Made by a program: the position numbers and the translations under genes
Notes under the pieces: model-generated
The model's input: the letters and a program-made list of their open reading frames with translations, nothing else
Database searches by the model: none
What the model was told of the DNA's origin: nothing
DNA from: Symsagittifera roscoffensis
Lineage: Eukaryota > Xenacoelomorpha > Acoela > Convolutidae
Direction: 5' to 3'
Assembly (NCBI RefSeq): GCF_963678635.1
Contig: NC_087068.1
Location: forward strand, 53,468,213 to 53,532,212
DNA: 64,000 nucleotides
In this document: piece after piece, positions 1 to 12,649 of the stretch
How the letters are laid out: every line of letters starts with the position of its first letter
How positions within the stretch are numbered: position 1 is the stretch's first letter

Positions 1-3000
1 CTTAGATGAGCTTGCGCGACTCTTGGTTGAGCTGCAGGAGCGACTGATCGAAGCGGAAGACCCTTATTTTGAGCTGAGAAATGGGGGTATCAGGGCACTA
101 AAGCGCTTATTTGAGCTCAAATGATTTCTTGCACAGCTTCAGTCCATATTTGCGAAGTTAGATATGGTTCATGGTCAGCTGCATGAAAAAGATGGGAGCT
201 GTGCGAGTGTTGGTTCAAAAGTTATGACCCGAGCTGTAAACAAGTTCAAAATGAGGTCCAAAACTGACTAAGTTGCTTCAGTTGGCTTGAAAGTTAACAA
301 AGCTTGCCTGTAGAGCTTCCGTGATAGGCTCATTCGCTTCCTCGTGAAAAATAGGTCTAAGAACCACCTTAGATGAGCTTGCGCGACTCTTGGTTGAGCT
401 GCAGGAGCGACTGATCGAAGCGGAAGACCCCTATTTTGTGCTGAAAAATGGGGGTCTCAGGGCTCTAAAACGCTTATTTGAGCTCAAATGATTTCTTGCA
501 CAGCTTCAGTCCATATTTGCGAAGTTAGATATGGTTCATGGTCAGCTGCATGAAAAAGATGGGAGCTGTGCGATTGTTGGTTCAAAAGTTATGACCCGAG
601 CTGTAAACGAGTTCAAAATGAGGTCCAAAACTGACGAAGTTGCTTCAGTTGGCTTGAAAATTAACAATGCTTGCCTGTAGAGCTTCCGGCATAGGCTCAT
701 TCGCTTCCTCGTGAAAAATAGGTCTAAGAACCACCTTAGATGAGCTTGCGCGACCCTTTAATGAGCTGCACGAGCGACTGATCGAAGCGGAAGACCCCTA
801 TTTTGAGCTGAAAAATGGGGGTCTCAGGGCTCTAAAACGCTTATTTGAGCTCAAATGATTTCTTGCACAGCTTCAGTCCATATTTGCGAAGTTAGATGTG
901 GTTCATGGTCAGCTGCATGAAAAAGATGGGAGCTGTGCATTTGTTGGTTCAAAAGTTATGACCCGAGCTGTAAACAAGTTCAAAATGAGGTCCAAAACTG
1001 ACGAAGTTGCTTCAGTTGGCTTGAAAATTAACAAAGCTTGCCTGTAGAGCTTCCGGGATAGGCTCATTCGCTTCCTCGTGAAAAATAGGTCTAAGAACCA
1101 CCTTAGATGAGCTTGCGCGACCCTTGGTTGAGCTGCAGGAGCGACTGATCGAAGCGGAAGACCCCTATTTTGAGCTGAAAATTGGGGGTCTCATGGCTCT
1201 AAAACGCTTGTTTGAGCTTGAAGGAGTGCTCGCACAGATTTTTTTTACTCTTAGCGAAGTTAGATATGATTGATGGTCAGCTGCATGAAAAAGATGAGAC
1301 CTGTGCAAACAGTGGTCCAAAAGCTATGACCCGAGCCGTAAACAAGCTCAAAATAAGGTCCAAAACTGACCAAGTTGCTTCAGTTGGCTTGAAAATTAAT
1401 AAAGCTTGTTCGTAGAGCTTCCGGGATAGGCTCATTCGCTTCCTCGTGCAATATAGGTCTAAGAACTACCTTAGATGAGCTTGCACGACACTTGGTTGAG
1501 CTGCAGGAGCGATTGATCGAAGCGGAAGACCCCTATTTTGAGCTGAGAAATGGGGGTCTCAGGGCTCTAAAGCGCTTATTTGAGCTTAAAGGATTTCTCG
1601 CACAGCTTTGTTTTATATTTGCGAAGTTAGCTATGGATGATGGTCAGCTGCATGAAGAAGATGGGAGCTGTGCAAGTGGTGGTTCAAAAGTTATGACCCG
1701 AGCCGTAAACAAGCTCAAAATGAGGTCCAAAACTGACGAAGTTGCTTCAGTTGGCTTGAAAATTAACAAAGCTTGCTTGTAGAGCTTCCGGGATAAGCAA
1801 ATTCGGTTCCTCGTGAAAAGTAGGTTTAAGAACTACCTCAGATGAGCTTGCGCGACCCTTGGTTGAGCTGCAGGAGCGACTGATCGAAGCGGAAGACCCC
1901 TATTTTGAGCTGAGAACTGGTGGTCTCAGGGTTCTAAGGCGCTTATTTGAGCTCAAAGGATTTCTCGCACAGCTTCGGTTTATATTTGCGAAGTTAGATA
2001 TGGTTGATGGTCAGCTGCATGAAGAAGATGGGAGCTGTGCAAGTGGTGGTTCAAAAGTTATGACCCGAGCCGTAAACAAGCTCAAAATGAGGTCCAAAAC
2101 TGACGAAGTTGCTTCAGTTGGCTTGAAAAATAACAAAGCTTGCCTGTAGAGCTTCCGGGATAGACTCATTCGCTTCCTCGTGAAAAATAGGTCTAAGAAC
2201 CACCTTAGATGAGCTTGCGCGACCCTTGGTTGAGCTGCAGGAGCGACTGATCGAAGCGGAAGACCCCTATTTTGAGCTGAAAAATGGGAGTCTCAGGGCT
2301 CTAAAATGATTGTTTGAGCTTGAAGGAGTGCTCGCACAGATTTTTTACTCTTAGCGAAGTTAGATATGATGGATGGTCAGCTGCATGAAAAAGATGGGAC
2401 CTGTGCAATCAGTGGTTCAAAAGCTATGACCCGAGCCGTAAACAAGCTCAAAATAAGGTCCAAAACTGACCAAGTTGCTTCAGTTGGCTTGAAAATTAAT
2501 AAAGCTTGTTCGTAGAGCTTCCGGGATAGGCTCATTCGCTTCCTCGTGCAAAATAGGTCTAAGAACTACCTTAGATGAGCTTGCACGACACTTGGTTGAG
2601 CTGCAGGAGCGATTGATCGAAGCGGAAGACCCCTATTTTGAGCTGAGAAATGGGGGTCTCAGGGCTCTAAAGCGCTTATTTGAGCTTAAAGGATTTCTCG
2701 CACAGCTTTGTTTTATATTTGCGAAGTTAGCTATGGATGATGGTCAGCTGCATGAAGAAGATGGGAGCTGTGCAAGTGGTGGTTCAAAAGTTATGACCCG
2801 AGCCGTAAACAAGCTCAAAATGAGGTCCAAAACTGACGAAGTTGCTTCAGTTGGCTTGAAAATTAACAAAACTTGCTTGTAGAGCTTCCGGGATAAGCAA
2901 ATTCGGTTCCTCGTGAAAAGTAGGTTTAAGAACTACCTCAGATGAGCTTGCGCGACCCTTGGTTGAGCTGCAGGAGCGACTGATCGAAGCGGAAGACCCC

Positions 3001-6000
3001 TATTCTGATCTGAGAACTGGTGGTCTCAGGGTTCTAAGGCGCTTATTTGAGCTCAAAGGATTTCTCGCACAGCTTCGGTTTATATTTGCGAAGTTAGATA
3101 TGGTTGATGGTCAGCTGCATGAAGAAGATGGGAGCTGTGCAAGTGGTGGTTCAAAAGTTATGACCCGAGCCGTAAACAAGCTCAAAATGAGGTCCAAAAC
3201 TGACGAAGTTGCTTCAGTTGGCTTGAAAAATAACAAAGCTTGCCTGTAGAGCTTCCGGGATAGACTCATTCGCTTCCTCGTGAAAAATAGGTCTAATAAC
3301 CACCTTAGATGAGCTTGCGCGACCCTTGGTTGAGCTGCAGGGCGACTGATCGAAGCGGAAGACCCCTATTTTGAGCTGAAAAATGGGAGTCTCAGGGCTC
3401 TAAAATGATTGTTTGAGCTTAAAGGAGTGCTCGCACAGATTTTTTACTCTTAGCGAAGTTAGATATGATGGATGGTCAGCTGCATGAAAAAGATGGGACC
3501 TGTGCAATCAGTGGTTCAAAAGCTATGACCCGAGCCGTAAACAAGCTCAAAATGAGGTCCAAAACTGATTAAGTTGCTTCAGTTGGCTTGAAAGTTAACA
3601 AAGCTTGTTCGTAGAGCTTCCGGGATAGGCTCATTCGCTTCCTTGTGAAAAACAGGTCTAAGAACTACCTTAGATGAGCTTGTACGACACTTGGTTGAGC
3701 TGCAGGAGCGACTGATCGAAGCGGAATACCCCTATTTTGAGCTGAGAAACGTGGGTCTCAGGGCTCTAAAGCGTTTATTTCTCGCACAAAGGATTTCTCG
3801 CACAGCTTCGGTTCAAATTTGCGAAGTTAGATATGGTTCATGGTCAGCTGCATGAAAAAGATGGGAGCTGTGCAATTGTTGGTTCAAAATTTATGACCCG
3901 AGCCGTAAACAAGCTCAAAATGAGGTCCAAAACTGACGAATTTGCTTCAGTTGGCTTGAAAATTATTAAAGCTTGCCTGTAGAGCTTCCGGGATAGGCCC
4001 ATTCGCTTCCTTGTGAAAAATAGGTCTTAGAACCACCTTAGATGAGCTTGCGCGACCCTTGGTTGAGCTGCAGGAGCGACTGATCGAAGCGGAAGACCCC
4101 TATTTTGAGCTGAAAAATGGGGGTCTCAGGGCTCTAAAACGCTTGTTTGAGCTCAAAGGATTTCTCGCACAGCTTCGGTTTATATTTGCGAAGTTAGATA
4201 TGGTTGATGGTCAGCTGCATGAAGAAGATGGGAGCTGTGCAAGTGGTGGTTCAAAAGTTATGACCCGAGCCGTAAACAAGCTCAAAATGAGGTCCAAAAC
4301 TGACGAAGTTGCTTCAGTTGGCTTGAAAAATAACAAAGCTTGCCTGTAGAGCTTCCGGGATAGACTCATTCGCTTTCTCGTGAAAAATAGATCTAATAAC
4401 CACCTTAGATGAGCTTGCGCGACCCTTGGTTGAGCTGCAGGAGCGACTGATCGAAGCGGAAGACCCCTATTTTGAGCTGAAAAATGGGAGTCTCAGGGCT
4501 CTAAAATGATTGTTTGAGCTTGAAGGAGTGCTCGCACAAATTTTTTACTCTTAGCGAAGTTAGATATGATGGATGGTCAGCTGCATGAAAAAGATGGGAC
4601 CTGTGCAATCAGTGGTTCAAAAGCTATGACCCGAGCCGTAAACAAGCTCAAAATGAGGTCCAAAACTGACCAAGTTGCTTCAGTTGGCTTGAAAGTTAAC
4701 AAAGCTTGTTTGTAGAGCTTCCGGGATAGGCTCATTCGCTTCCTTGTGAAAAACAGGTCTAAGAACTACCTTAGATGAGCTTGTACGACACTTGGTTGAG
4801 CTGCAGGAGCGACTGATCGAAGCGGAATACCCCTATTTTGAGCGGAGAAACGTGGGTCTCAGGGCTCTAAAGCGTTTATTTCTCGCACAAAGGATTTCTC
4901 GCACAGCTTCGGTTCAAATTTGCGAAGTTAGATATGGTTCATGGTCAGCTGCATGAAAAAGATGGGAGCTGTGCAATTGTTGGTTCAAAATTTATGACCC
5001 GAGCCGTAAACAAGCTCAAAATGAGGTCCAAAACTGACGAAGTTGCTTCAGTTGGCTTGAAAGTTATTAAAGCTTGCCTGTAGAGCTTCCGGGATAGGCC
5101 CATTCGCTTTCTCTTGAAAAATAGGTCTTAGAACCACCTTAGATGAGCTTGCACGACCCTTGGTTGAGCTGCAGGAGCTACTGATCGAAGCAGAAGACCC
5201 CTATTTTGAGCTGAAAAATGGGGGTCTCAGGGCTCTTTAACGCTTGTTTAAGCTTAAAGGAGAGCTCGCACAGCTCACTTTTGATTTTAGCGAAGTTAGA
5301 TATGGTTGATGGTCAGCTGCATGAAAAAAACGGGAGCTGTGCAAGTGGTGGTTCAAAAGTTATGACCCGAGCCGTAAACAAGCTCAAAATGAGGTCCAAA
5401 ACTGACGAAGTTGCTTCAGTTGGCTTGAAAAATAACAAAGCTTGCCTGTAGAGCTTCCGGAATAAGCACATTCAGTTGCTCGTGAAAAATAGGTCTAAGA
5501 ACCACCTTAGCTGAGCTTGCGCGACCATTGGTTGAGCTGCAGGAGCGACTGATCGAAGCGGAAGACCCCTATTTTGAGCTGAAATTGGGGGTCTCAGGGC
5601 TCTAAAACGCTTGTTTGAGCTTGAAGCAGTGCTCGCACAGATTTTTTTCACTCTTAGCGAAGTTAGATATGATTGATGGTCAGCTGCATGGAAAAGATGG
5701 GACCTGTGCAATCAGTGGTGCAAAAGCTATGACCCGAGCCGTAAACAAGCTCAAAATGAGGTCCAAAACTGACGAAGTTGCTTCAGTTGGCTTGAAAGTT
5801 AACAAAGCTTGCTTGTAGAGCTTCCGGGATAAGCAAATTCGGTTCCTCGTGAAAAGTAGGTCTAAGAACTATCTTAGATGAGCGTGCGCGACCCTTGGTT
5901 GAGCTGCAGGAGCGACTGATCGAAACGGAAGACCTCTATTTTGAGCTGAAAAATGGGGGTCTCAGGGCTCTAAAACGCTTGTTTGAGCTTAAAGGAGTGC

Positions 6001-9000
6001 TCGCACAGCTCACTTTCAAGTTTAGCGAAGTTAGATATGGTTGATGGTCAGCTGCATGAAAAAGATGGGACCTGTGCAATCGGTGGTTCAAAAGCTATGA
6101 CCCGAGCCGTAAACAAGCTCAAAATGAGGTCCAAAACTGACGAAGTTGCTTCAGTTGGCTTGAAAGTTAACAAAGCTTGTAGAGCTTCCGGGATAAGCAA
6201 ATTCGGTTCCTCGTGAAAAGTAGGTCTAATAACTACCTTAGATGAGCGTGCGCGACCCTTGGTTGAGCTGCAGGAGCGACTGATCGAAACGGAAGACCCC
6301 TATTTTGAGCTGAAAAATGGGGGTCACAGGGCTCTAAAACGCTTGTTTGAGCTTGAAGGAGTGCTCGCACAGGTCACTTTTTATTTTAGCGAAGTTAGAT
6401 ACGGTTGATGGTCAGCTGCATGAAAAAGATGGGACCTGTGCAATCAGTGGTTCAAAAGCTATGACCCGAGCCGTAAACAAGCTCAAAATGAGGTCCAAAA
6501 CTGACCAAGTTGCTTCAGTTGGCTTGAAATTTAACAAAGCTTGTTCGTAGAGCTTCCGGGATAGGCTCATTCGCTTTCTTGTGAAAAACAAGTCTAAGAA
6601 CTACCTTAGATGAGCTTGTACGACACTTGGTTGAGCTGCAGGAGCGACTGATCGAAGCGGAAGACCCCTATTTTGAGCTGAAATTGGGGGTCTCAGGGCT
6701 CTAAAACGCTTGTTTGAGCTTGAAGCAGTGCTCGCACAGATTTTTTTCACTCTTAGCGAAGTTAGATATGATTGATGGTCAGCTGCATGAAAAAGATGGG
6801 ACCTGTGCAATCAGTGGTGCAAAAGCTATGACCCGAGCCGTAAACAAGCTCAAAATGACGTCCAAAACTGACGAAGTTGCTTCAGTTGGCTTGAAAATTA
6901 ACAAAGCTTGCATGTAGAGCTTCCGGGATAAGCACATTCGGTTGCTCGTGAAAAATAGGTCTAAGAACCATCTTAGATGAGCTTGCGCGACCCTTGGTTG
7001 AGCTGCAGGAGCGACTGATCTAAGCGGAATACCCCTATTTTGAGCTGAGAAACGGGGGTCTCAGGGACCTAAACGCTTGTTTGAGCTTGAAGGAGTGCTC
7101 GCACAGCTCACTTTCAATTTTAGCGAAGTTAGATATGCTTGATGGTCAGCTGCATGAAAAAGACGGGAGCTGTGCAATTGTTGGTTCAAAAGTTATGACT
7201 CGAGCCGTAAACAAGCTCAAAATGAGATCCAAAACTGACGAAGTTGCTTCAGTTGGCTTGAAATTTATTAAAGCTTGCTTGTAGAGCTTCCGGGATAAGC
7301 ATATTTGGTTACTCGTGAAAAGTAGATCTAAGAACTACCTTAGATGAGCGTGCGCGACCCTTGGTTGAGCTGCAGGAGCGACTGATCGAAGCGGAATACC
7401 CCTATTTTGAGCTGAGAAACGGGGGTCTCAGGGATCTAAAGCGCTTTTTTCTCGCACAAAGGATTTCTCGCACAGCTTCTGTTCAAATTTGCGAAGTTAG
7501 ATATGGTTCATGGTCAGCTGCATGAAAAAGATGGGACCTGTGCAATCAGTGGTTCAAAAGCTATGACCCGAGCCGTAAACAAGCTCAAAATGAGGTCCAA
7601 AACTGACCAAGTTGCTTCAGTTGGCTTGAAATTTAACAAAGCTTGTTCGTAGAGCTTCCGGGATAGGCTCATTCGCTTCCTTGTGAAAAACAGGTCTAAG
7701 AACTACCTTAGATGAGCTTGTACGACACTTGGTTGAGCTGCAGGAGCGACTGATCGAAGCGGAAGACCCCTATTTTGAGCTGAAATTGGGGGTCTCAGGG
7801 CTCTAAAACGCTTGTTTGAGCTTGAAGCAGTGCTCGCACAGATTTTTTTCACTCTTAGCGAAGTTAGATATGATTGATGGTCAGCTGCATGAAAAAGATG
7901 GGACCTGTGCAATCAGTGGTGCAAAAGCTATGACCCGAGCCGTAAACAAGCTCAAAATGACGTCCAAAACTGACGAAGTTGCTTCAGTTGGCTTGAAAAT
8001 TAACAAAGCTTGCTAGTAGAGCTTCCGGGATAAGCACATTCGGTTGCTCGTGAAAAATAGGTCTAAGAACCATCTTAGATGAGCTTGCGCGACCCTTGGT
8101 TGAGCTGCAGGAGCGACTGATCGAAGCGGAATACCCCTATTTTGAGCTGAGAAACGGGGGTCTCAGGGATCTAAACGCTTGTTTGAGCTTGAAGGAGTGC
8201 TCGCACAGCTCACTTTCAATTTTAGCGAAGTTAGATATGCTTGATGGTCAGCTGCATGAAGAAGACGGGAGCTGTGCAATTGTTGGTTCAAAAGTTATGA
8301 CCCGAGCCGTAAACAAGCTCAAAATGAGATCCAAAACTGACGAAGTTGCTTCAGTTGGCTTGAAATTTAACAAAGCTTGTTCGTAGAGCTTCCGGGATAG
8401 GCTCATTCGCTTCCTTGTGAAAAACAGGTCTAAAAACTACCTTAGATGAGCTTGTACGACACTTGGTTGAGCTGCAGGAGCGACTGATCGAAGCGGAAAA
8501 CCGCTATTTTGAGCTGAGAAACGGGGTCTCAGGGATCTAAAGCGCTTATTTCTCGCACAAAGGATTTCTCGCACAGCTTCTGTTCAAATTTGCGAAGTTA
8601 GATATGGTTCATGGTCAGCTGCATGAAAAAAATGGGAGCTGTGCAAATGTTGGTTCAAAAGTTATGACCCGAGCCGTAAACAAGCTCAAAATGAGGTCCA
8701 AAACTGACGAAGTTGCTTCAGTTGGCTTGAAAGTTAACAAAGCTTGTAGAGCTTCCGGGATAAGCAAATTCGGTTCCTCGTGAAAAGTAGGTCTAATAAC
8801 TACCTTAGATGAGCGTGCGCGACCCTTGGTTGAGCTGCAGGAGCGACTGATCGAAACGGAAGACCCCTATTTTGAGCTGAAAAATGGGGGTCTCAGGGCT
8901 CTAAAACGCTTGTTTGAGCTTGAAGGAGTGCTCGCACAGGTAACTTTTTATTTTAGCGAAGTTAGATACGGTTGATGGTCAGCTGCATGAAAAAGATGGG

Positions 9001-10939
9001 ACCTGTGCAATCAGTGGTTCAAAAGCTATGACCCGAGCCGTAAACAAGCTCAAAATGAGGTCCAAAACTGACCAAGTTGCTTCAGTTGGCTTGAAATTTA
9101 ACAAAGCTTGTTCGTAGAGCTTCCGGGATAGGCTCATTCGCTTTCTTGTGAAAAACAAGTCTAAGAACTACCTTAGATGAGCTTGTACGACACTTGGTTG
9201 AGCTGCAGGAGCGACTGATCGAAGCGGAAGACCCCTATTTTGAGCTGAAATTGGGGGTCTCAGGGCTCTAAAACGCTTGTTTGAGCTTGAAGCAGTGCTC
9301 GCACAGATTTTTTTCACTCTTAGCGAAGTTAGATATGATTGATGGTCAGCTGCATGAAAAAGATGGGACCTGTGCAATCAGTGGTGCAAAAGCTATGACC
9401 CGAGCCGTAAACAAGCTCAAAATGACGTCCAAAACTGACGAAGTTGCTTCAGTTGGCTTGAAAATTAACAAAGCTTGCATGTAGAGCTTCCGGGATAAGC
9501 ACATTCGGTTGCTCGTGAAAAATAGGTCTAAGAACCATCTTAGATGAGCTTGCGCGACCCTTGGTTGAGCTGCAGGAGCGACTGATCTAAGCGGAATACC
9601 CCTATTTTGAGCTGAGAAACGGGGGTCTCAGGGACCTAAACGCTTGTTTGAGCTTGAAGGAGTGCTCGCACAGCTCACTTTCAATTTTAGCGAAGTTAGA
9701 TATGCTTGATGGTCAGCTGCATGAAAAAGATGGGACCTGTGCAATCAGTGGTGCAAAAGCTATGACCCGAGCCGTAAACAAGCTCAAAATGACGTCCAAA
9801 ACTGACGAAGTTGCTTCAGTTGGCTTGAAAATTAACAAAGCTTGCTTGTAGAGCTTCCGGGATAGGCTCATTCGCTTCCTTGTGAAAAACAGGTCTAAGA
9901 ACTACCTTAGATGAGCTTGTACGACACTTGGTTGAGCTGCAGGAGCGACTGATCGAAGCGGAAGACCCCTATTTTGAGCTGAAATTGGGGGTCTCAGGGC
10001 TCTAAAACGCTTGTTTGAGCTTGAAGCAGTGCTCGCACAGATTTTTTTCACTCTTAGCGAAGTTAGATATGATTGATGGTCAGCTGCATGAAAAAGATGG
10101 GACCTGTGCAATCAGTGGTGCAAAAGCTATGACCCGAGCCGTAAACAAGCTCAAAATGACGTCCAAAACTGACGAAGTTGCTTCAGTTGGCTTGAAAATT
10201 AACAAAGCTTGCATGTAGAGCTTCCGGGATAAGCACATTCGGTTGCTCGTGAAAAATAGGTCTAAGAACCATCTTAGATGAGCTTGCGCGACCCTTGGTT
10301 GAGCTGCAGGAGCGACTGATCTAAGCGGAATACCCCTATTTTGAGCTGAGAAACGGGGGTCTCAGGGACCTAAACGCTTGTTTGAGCTTGAAGGAGTGCT
10401 CGCACAGCTCACTTTCAATTTTAGCGAAGTTAGATATGCTTGATGGTCAGCTGCATGAAAAAGACGGGAGCTGTGCAATTGTTGGTTCAAAAGTTATGAC
10501 TCGAGCCGTAAACAAGCTCAAAATGAGATCCAAAACTGACGAAGTTGCTTCAGTTGGCTTGAAATTTATTAAAGCTTGCTTGTAGAGCTTCCGGGATAAG
10601 CATATTTGGTTACTCGTGAAAAGTAGATCTAAGAACTACCTTAGATGAGCGTGCGCGACCCTTGGTTGAGCTGCAGGAGCGACTGATCGAAGCGGAATAC
10701 CCCTATTTTGAGCTGAGAAACGGGGGTCTCAGGGATCTAAAGCGCTTTTTTCTCGCACAAAGGATTTCTCGCACAGCTTCTGTTCAAATTTGCGAAGTTA
10801 GATATGGTTCATGGTCAGCTGCATGAAAAAGATGGGACCTGTGCAATCAGTGGTTCAAAAGCTATGACCCGAGCCGTAAACAAGCTCAAAATGAGGTCCA
10901 AAACTGACCAAGTTGCTTCAGTTGGCTTGAAATTTAACA

Positions 10940-10960
10940 AAGCTTGTTCGTAGCGAAGTT
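10940..10960. other. Internal deletion junction in the satellite
   Basis: The end of one monomer (GCTTGTTCGTAG) runs straight into the middle of the next (TAGCGAAGTTAGATATG). The subtype landmark GATCTAAGCGG lies at 10318 and 11214, 896 bp apart instead of the expected 1101, so about 205 bp are missing. Both sides share TAG at the join, which fits unequal exchange or end joining with microhomology. Confidence 0.8.
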
Positions 10961-12649
10961 AGATATGATTGATGGTCAGCTGCATGAAAAAGATGGGACC
11001 TGTGCAATCAGTGGTGCAAAAGCTATGACCCGAGCCGTAAACAAGCTCAAAATGACGTCCAAAACTGACGAAGTTGCTTCAGTTGGCTTGAAAATTAACA
11101 AAGCTTGCATGTAGAGCTTCCGGGATAAGCACATTCGGTTGCTCGTGAAAAATAGGTCTAAGAACCATCTTAGATGAGCTTGCGCGACCCTTGGTTGAGC
11201 TGCAGGAGCGACTGATCTAAGCGGAATACCCCTATTTTGAGCTGAGAAACGGGGGTCTCAGGGACCTAAACGCTTGTTTGAGCTTGAAGGACTGCTCGCA
11301 CAGCTCACTTTCAATTTTAGCGAAGTTAGATATGCTTGATGGTCAGCTGCATGAAAAAGACGGGAGCTGTGCAATTGTTGGTTCAAAAGTTATGACTCGA
11401 GCCGTAAACAAGCTCAAAATGAGATCCAAAACTGACGAAGTTGCTTCAGTTGGCTTGAAATTTATTAAAGCTTGCTTGTAGAGCTTCCGGGATAAGCATA
11501 TTTGGTTACTCGTGAAAAGTAGATCTAAGAACTACCTTAGATGAGCGTGCGCGACCCTTGGTTGAGCTGCAGGAGCGACTGATCGAAGCGGAATACCCCT
11601 ATTTTGAGCTGAGAAACGGGGGTCTCAGGGATCTAAAGCGCTTTTTTCTCGCACAAAGGATTTCTCGCACAGCTTCTGTTCAAATTTGCGAAGTTAGATA
11701 TGGTTCATGGTCAGCTGCATGAAAAAGATGGGACCTGTGCAATCAGTGGTTCAAAAGCTATGACCCGAGCCGTAAACAAGCTCAAAATGAGGTCCAAAAC
11801 TGACCAAGTTGCTTCAGTTGGCTTGAAATTTAACAAAGCTTGTTCGTAGAGCTTCCGGGATAGGCTCATTCGCTTCCTTGTGAAAAACAGGTCTAAGAAC
11901 TACCTTAGATGAGCTTGTACGACACTTGGTTGAGCTGCAGGAGCGACTGATCGAAGCGGAAGACCCCTATTTTGAGCTGAAATTGGGGGTCTCAGGGCTC
12001 TAAAACGCTTGTTTGAGCTTGAAGCAGTGCTCGCACAGATTTTTTTCACTCTTAGCGAAGTTAGATATGATTGATGGTCAGCTGCATGAAAAAGATGGGA
12101 CCTGTGCAATCAGTGGTGCAAAAGCTATGACCCGAGCCGTAAACAAGCTCAAAATGACGTCCAAAACTGACGAAGTTGCTTCAGTTGGCTTGAAAATTAA
12201 CAAAGCTTGCTAGTAGAGCTTCCGGGATAAGCAAATTCGGTTGCTCGTGAAAAATAAGTCTAAGAACCATCTTAGATGAGCTTGCGCGACCCTTGGTTGA
12301 GCTGCAGGAGCGACTGATCGAAGCGGAATACCCCTATTTTGAGCTGAGAAACGGGGGTCTCAGGGATCTAAACGCTTGTTTGAGCTTGAAGGAGTGCTCG
12401 CACAGCTCACTTTCAATTTTAGCGAAGTTAGATATGCTTGCTGGTCAGCTGCATGAAGAAGACGGGAGCTGTGCAATTGTTGGTTCAAAAGTTATGACCC
12501 GAGCCGTAAACAAGCTCAAAATGAGATCCAAAACTGACGAAGTTGCTTCAGTTGGCTTGAAAGTTATTAAAGCTTGCTTGTAGAGCTTCCGGGATAAGCA
12601 TATTCGGTTCCTCGTGAAAAGTAGGTCTAAGAACTACCTTAGATGAGCG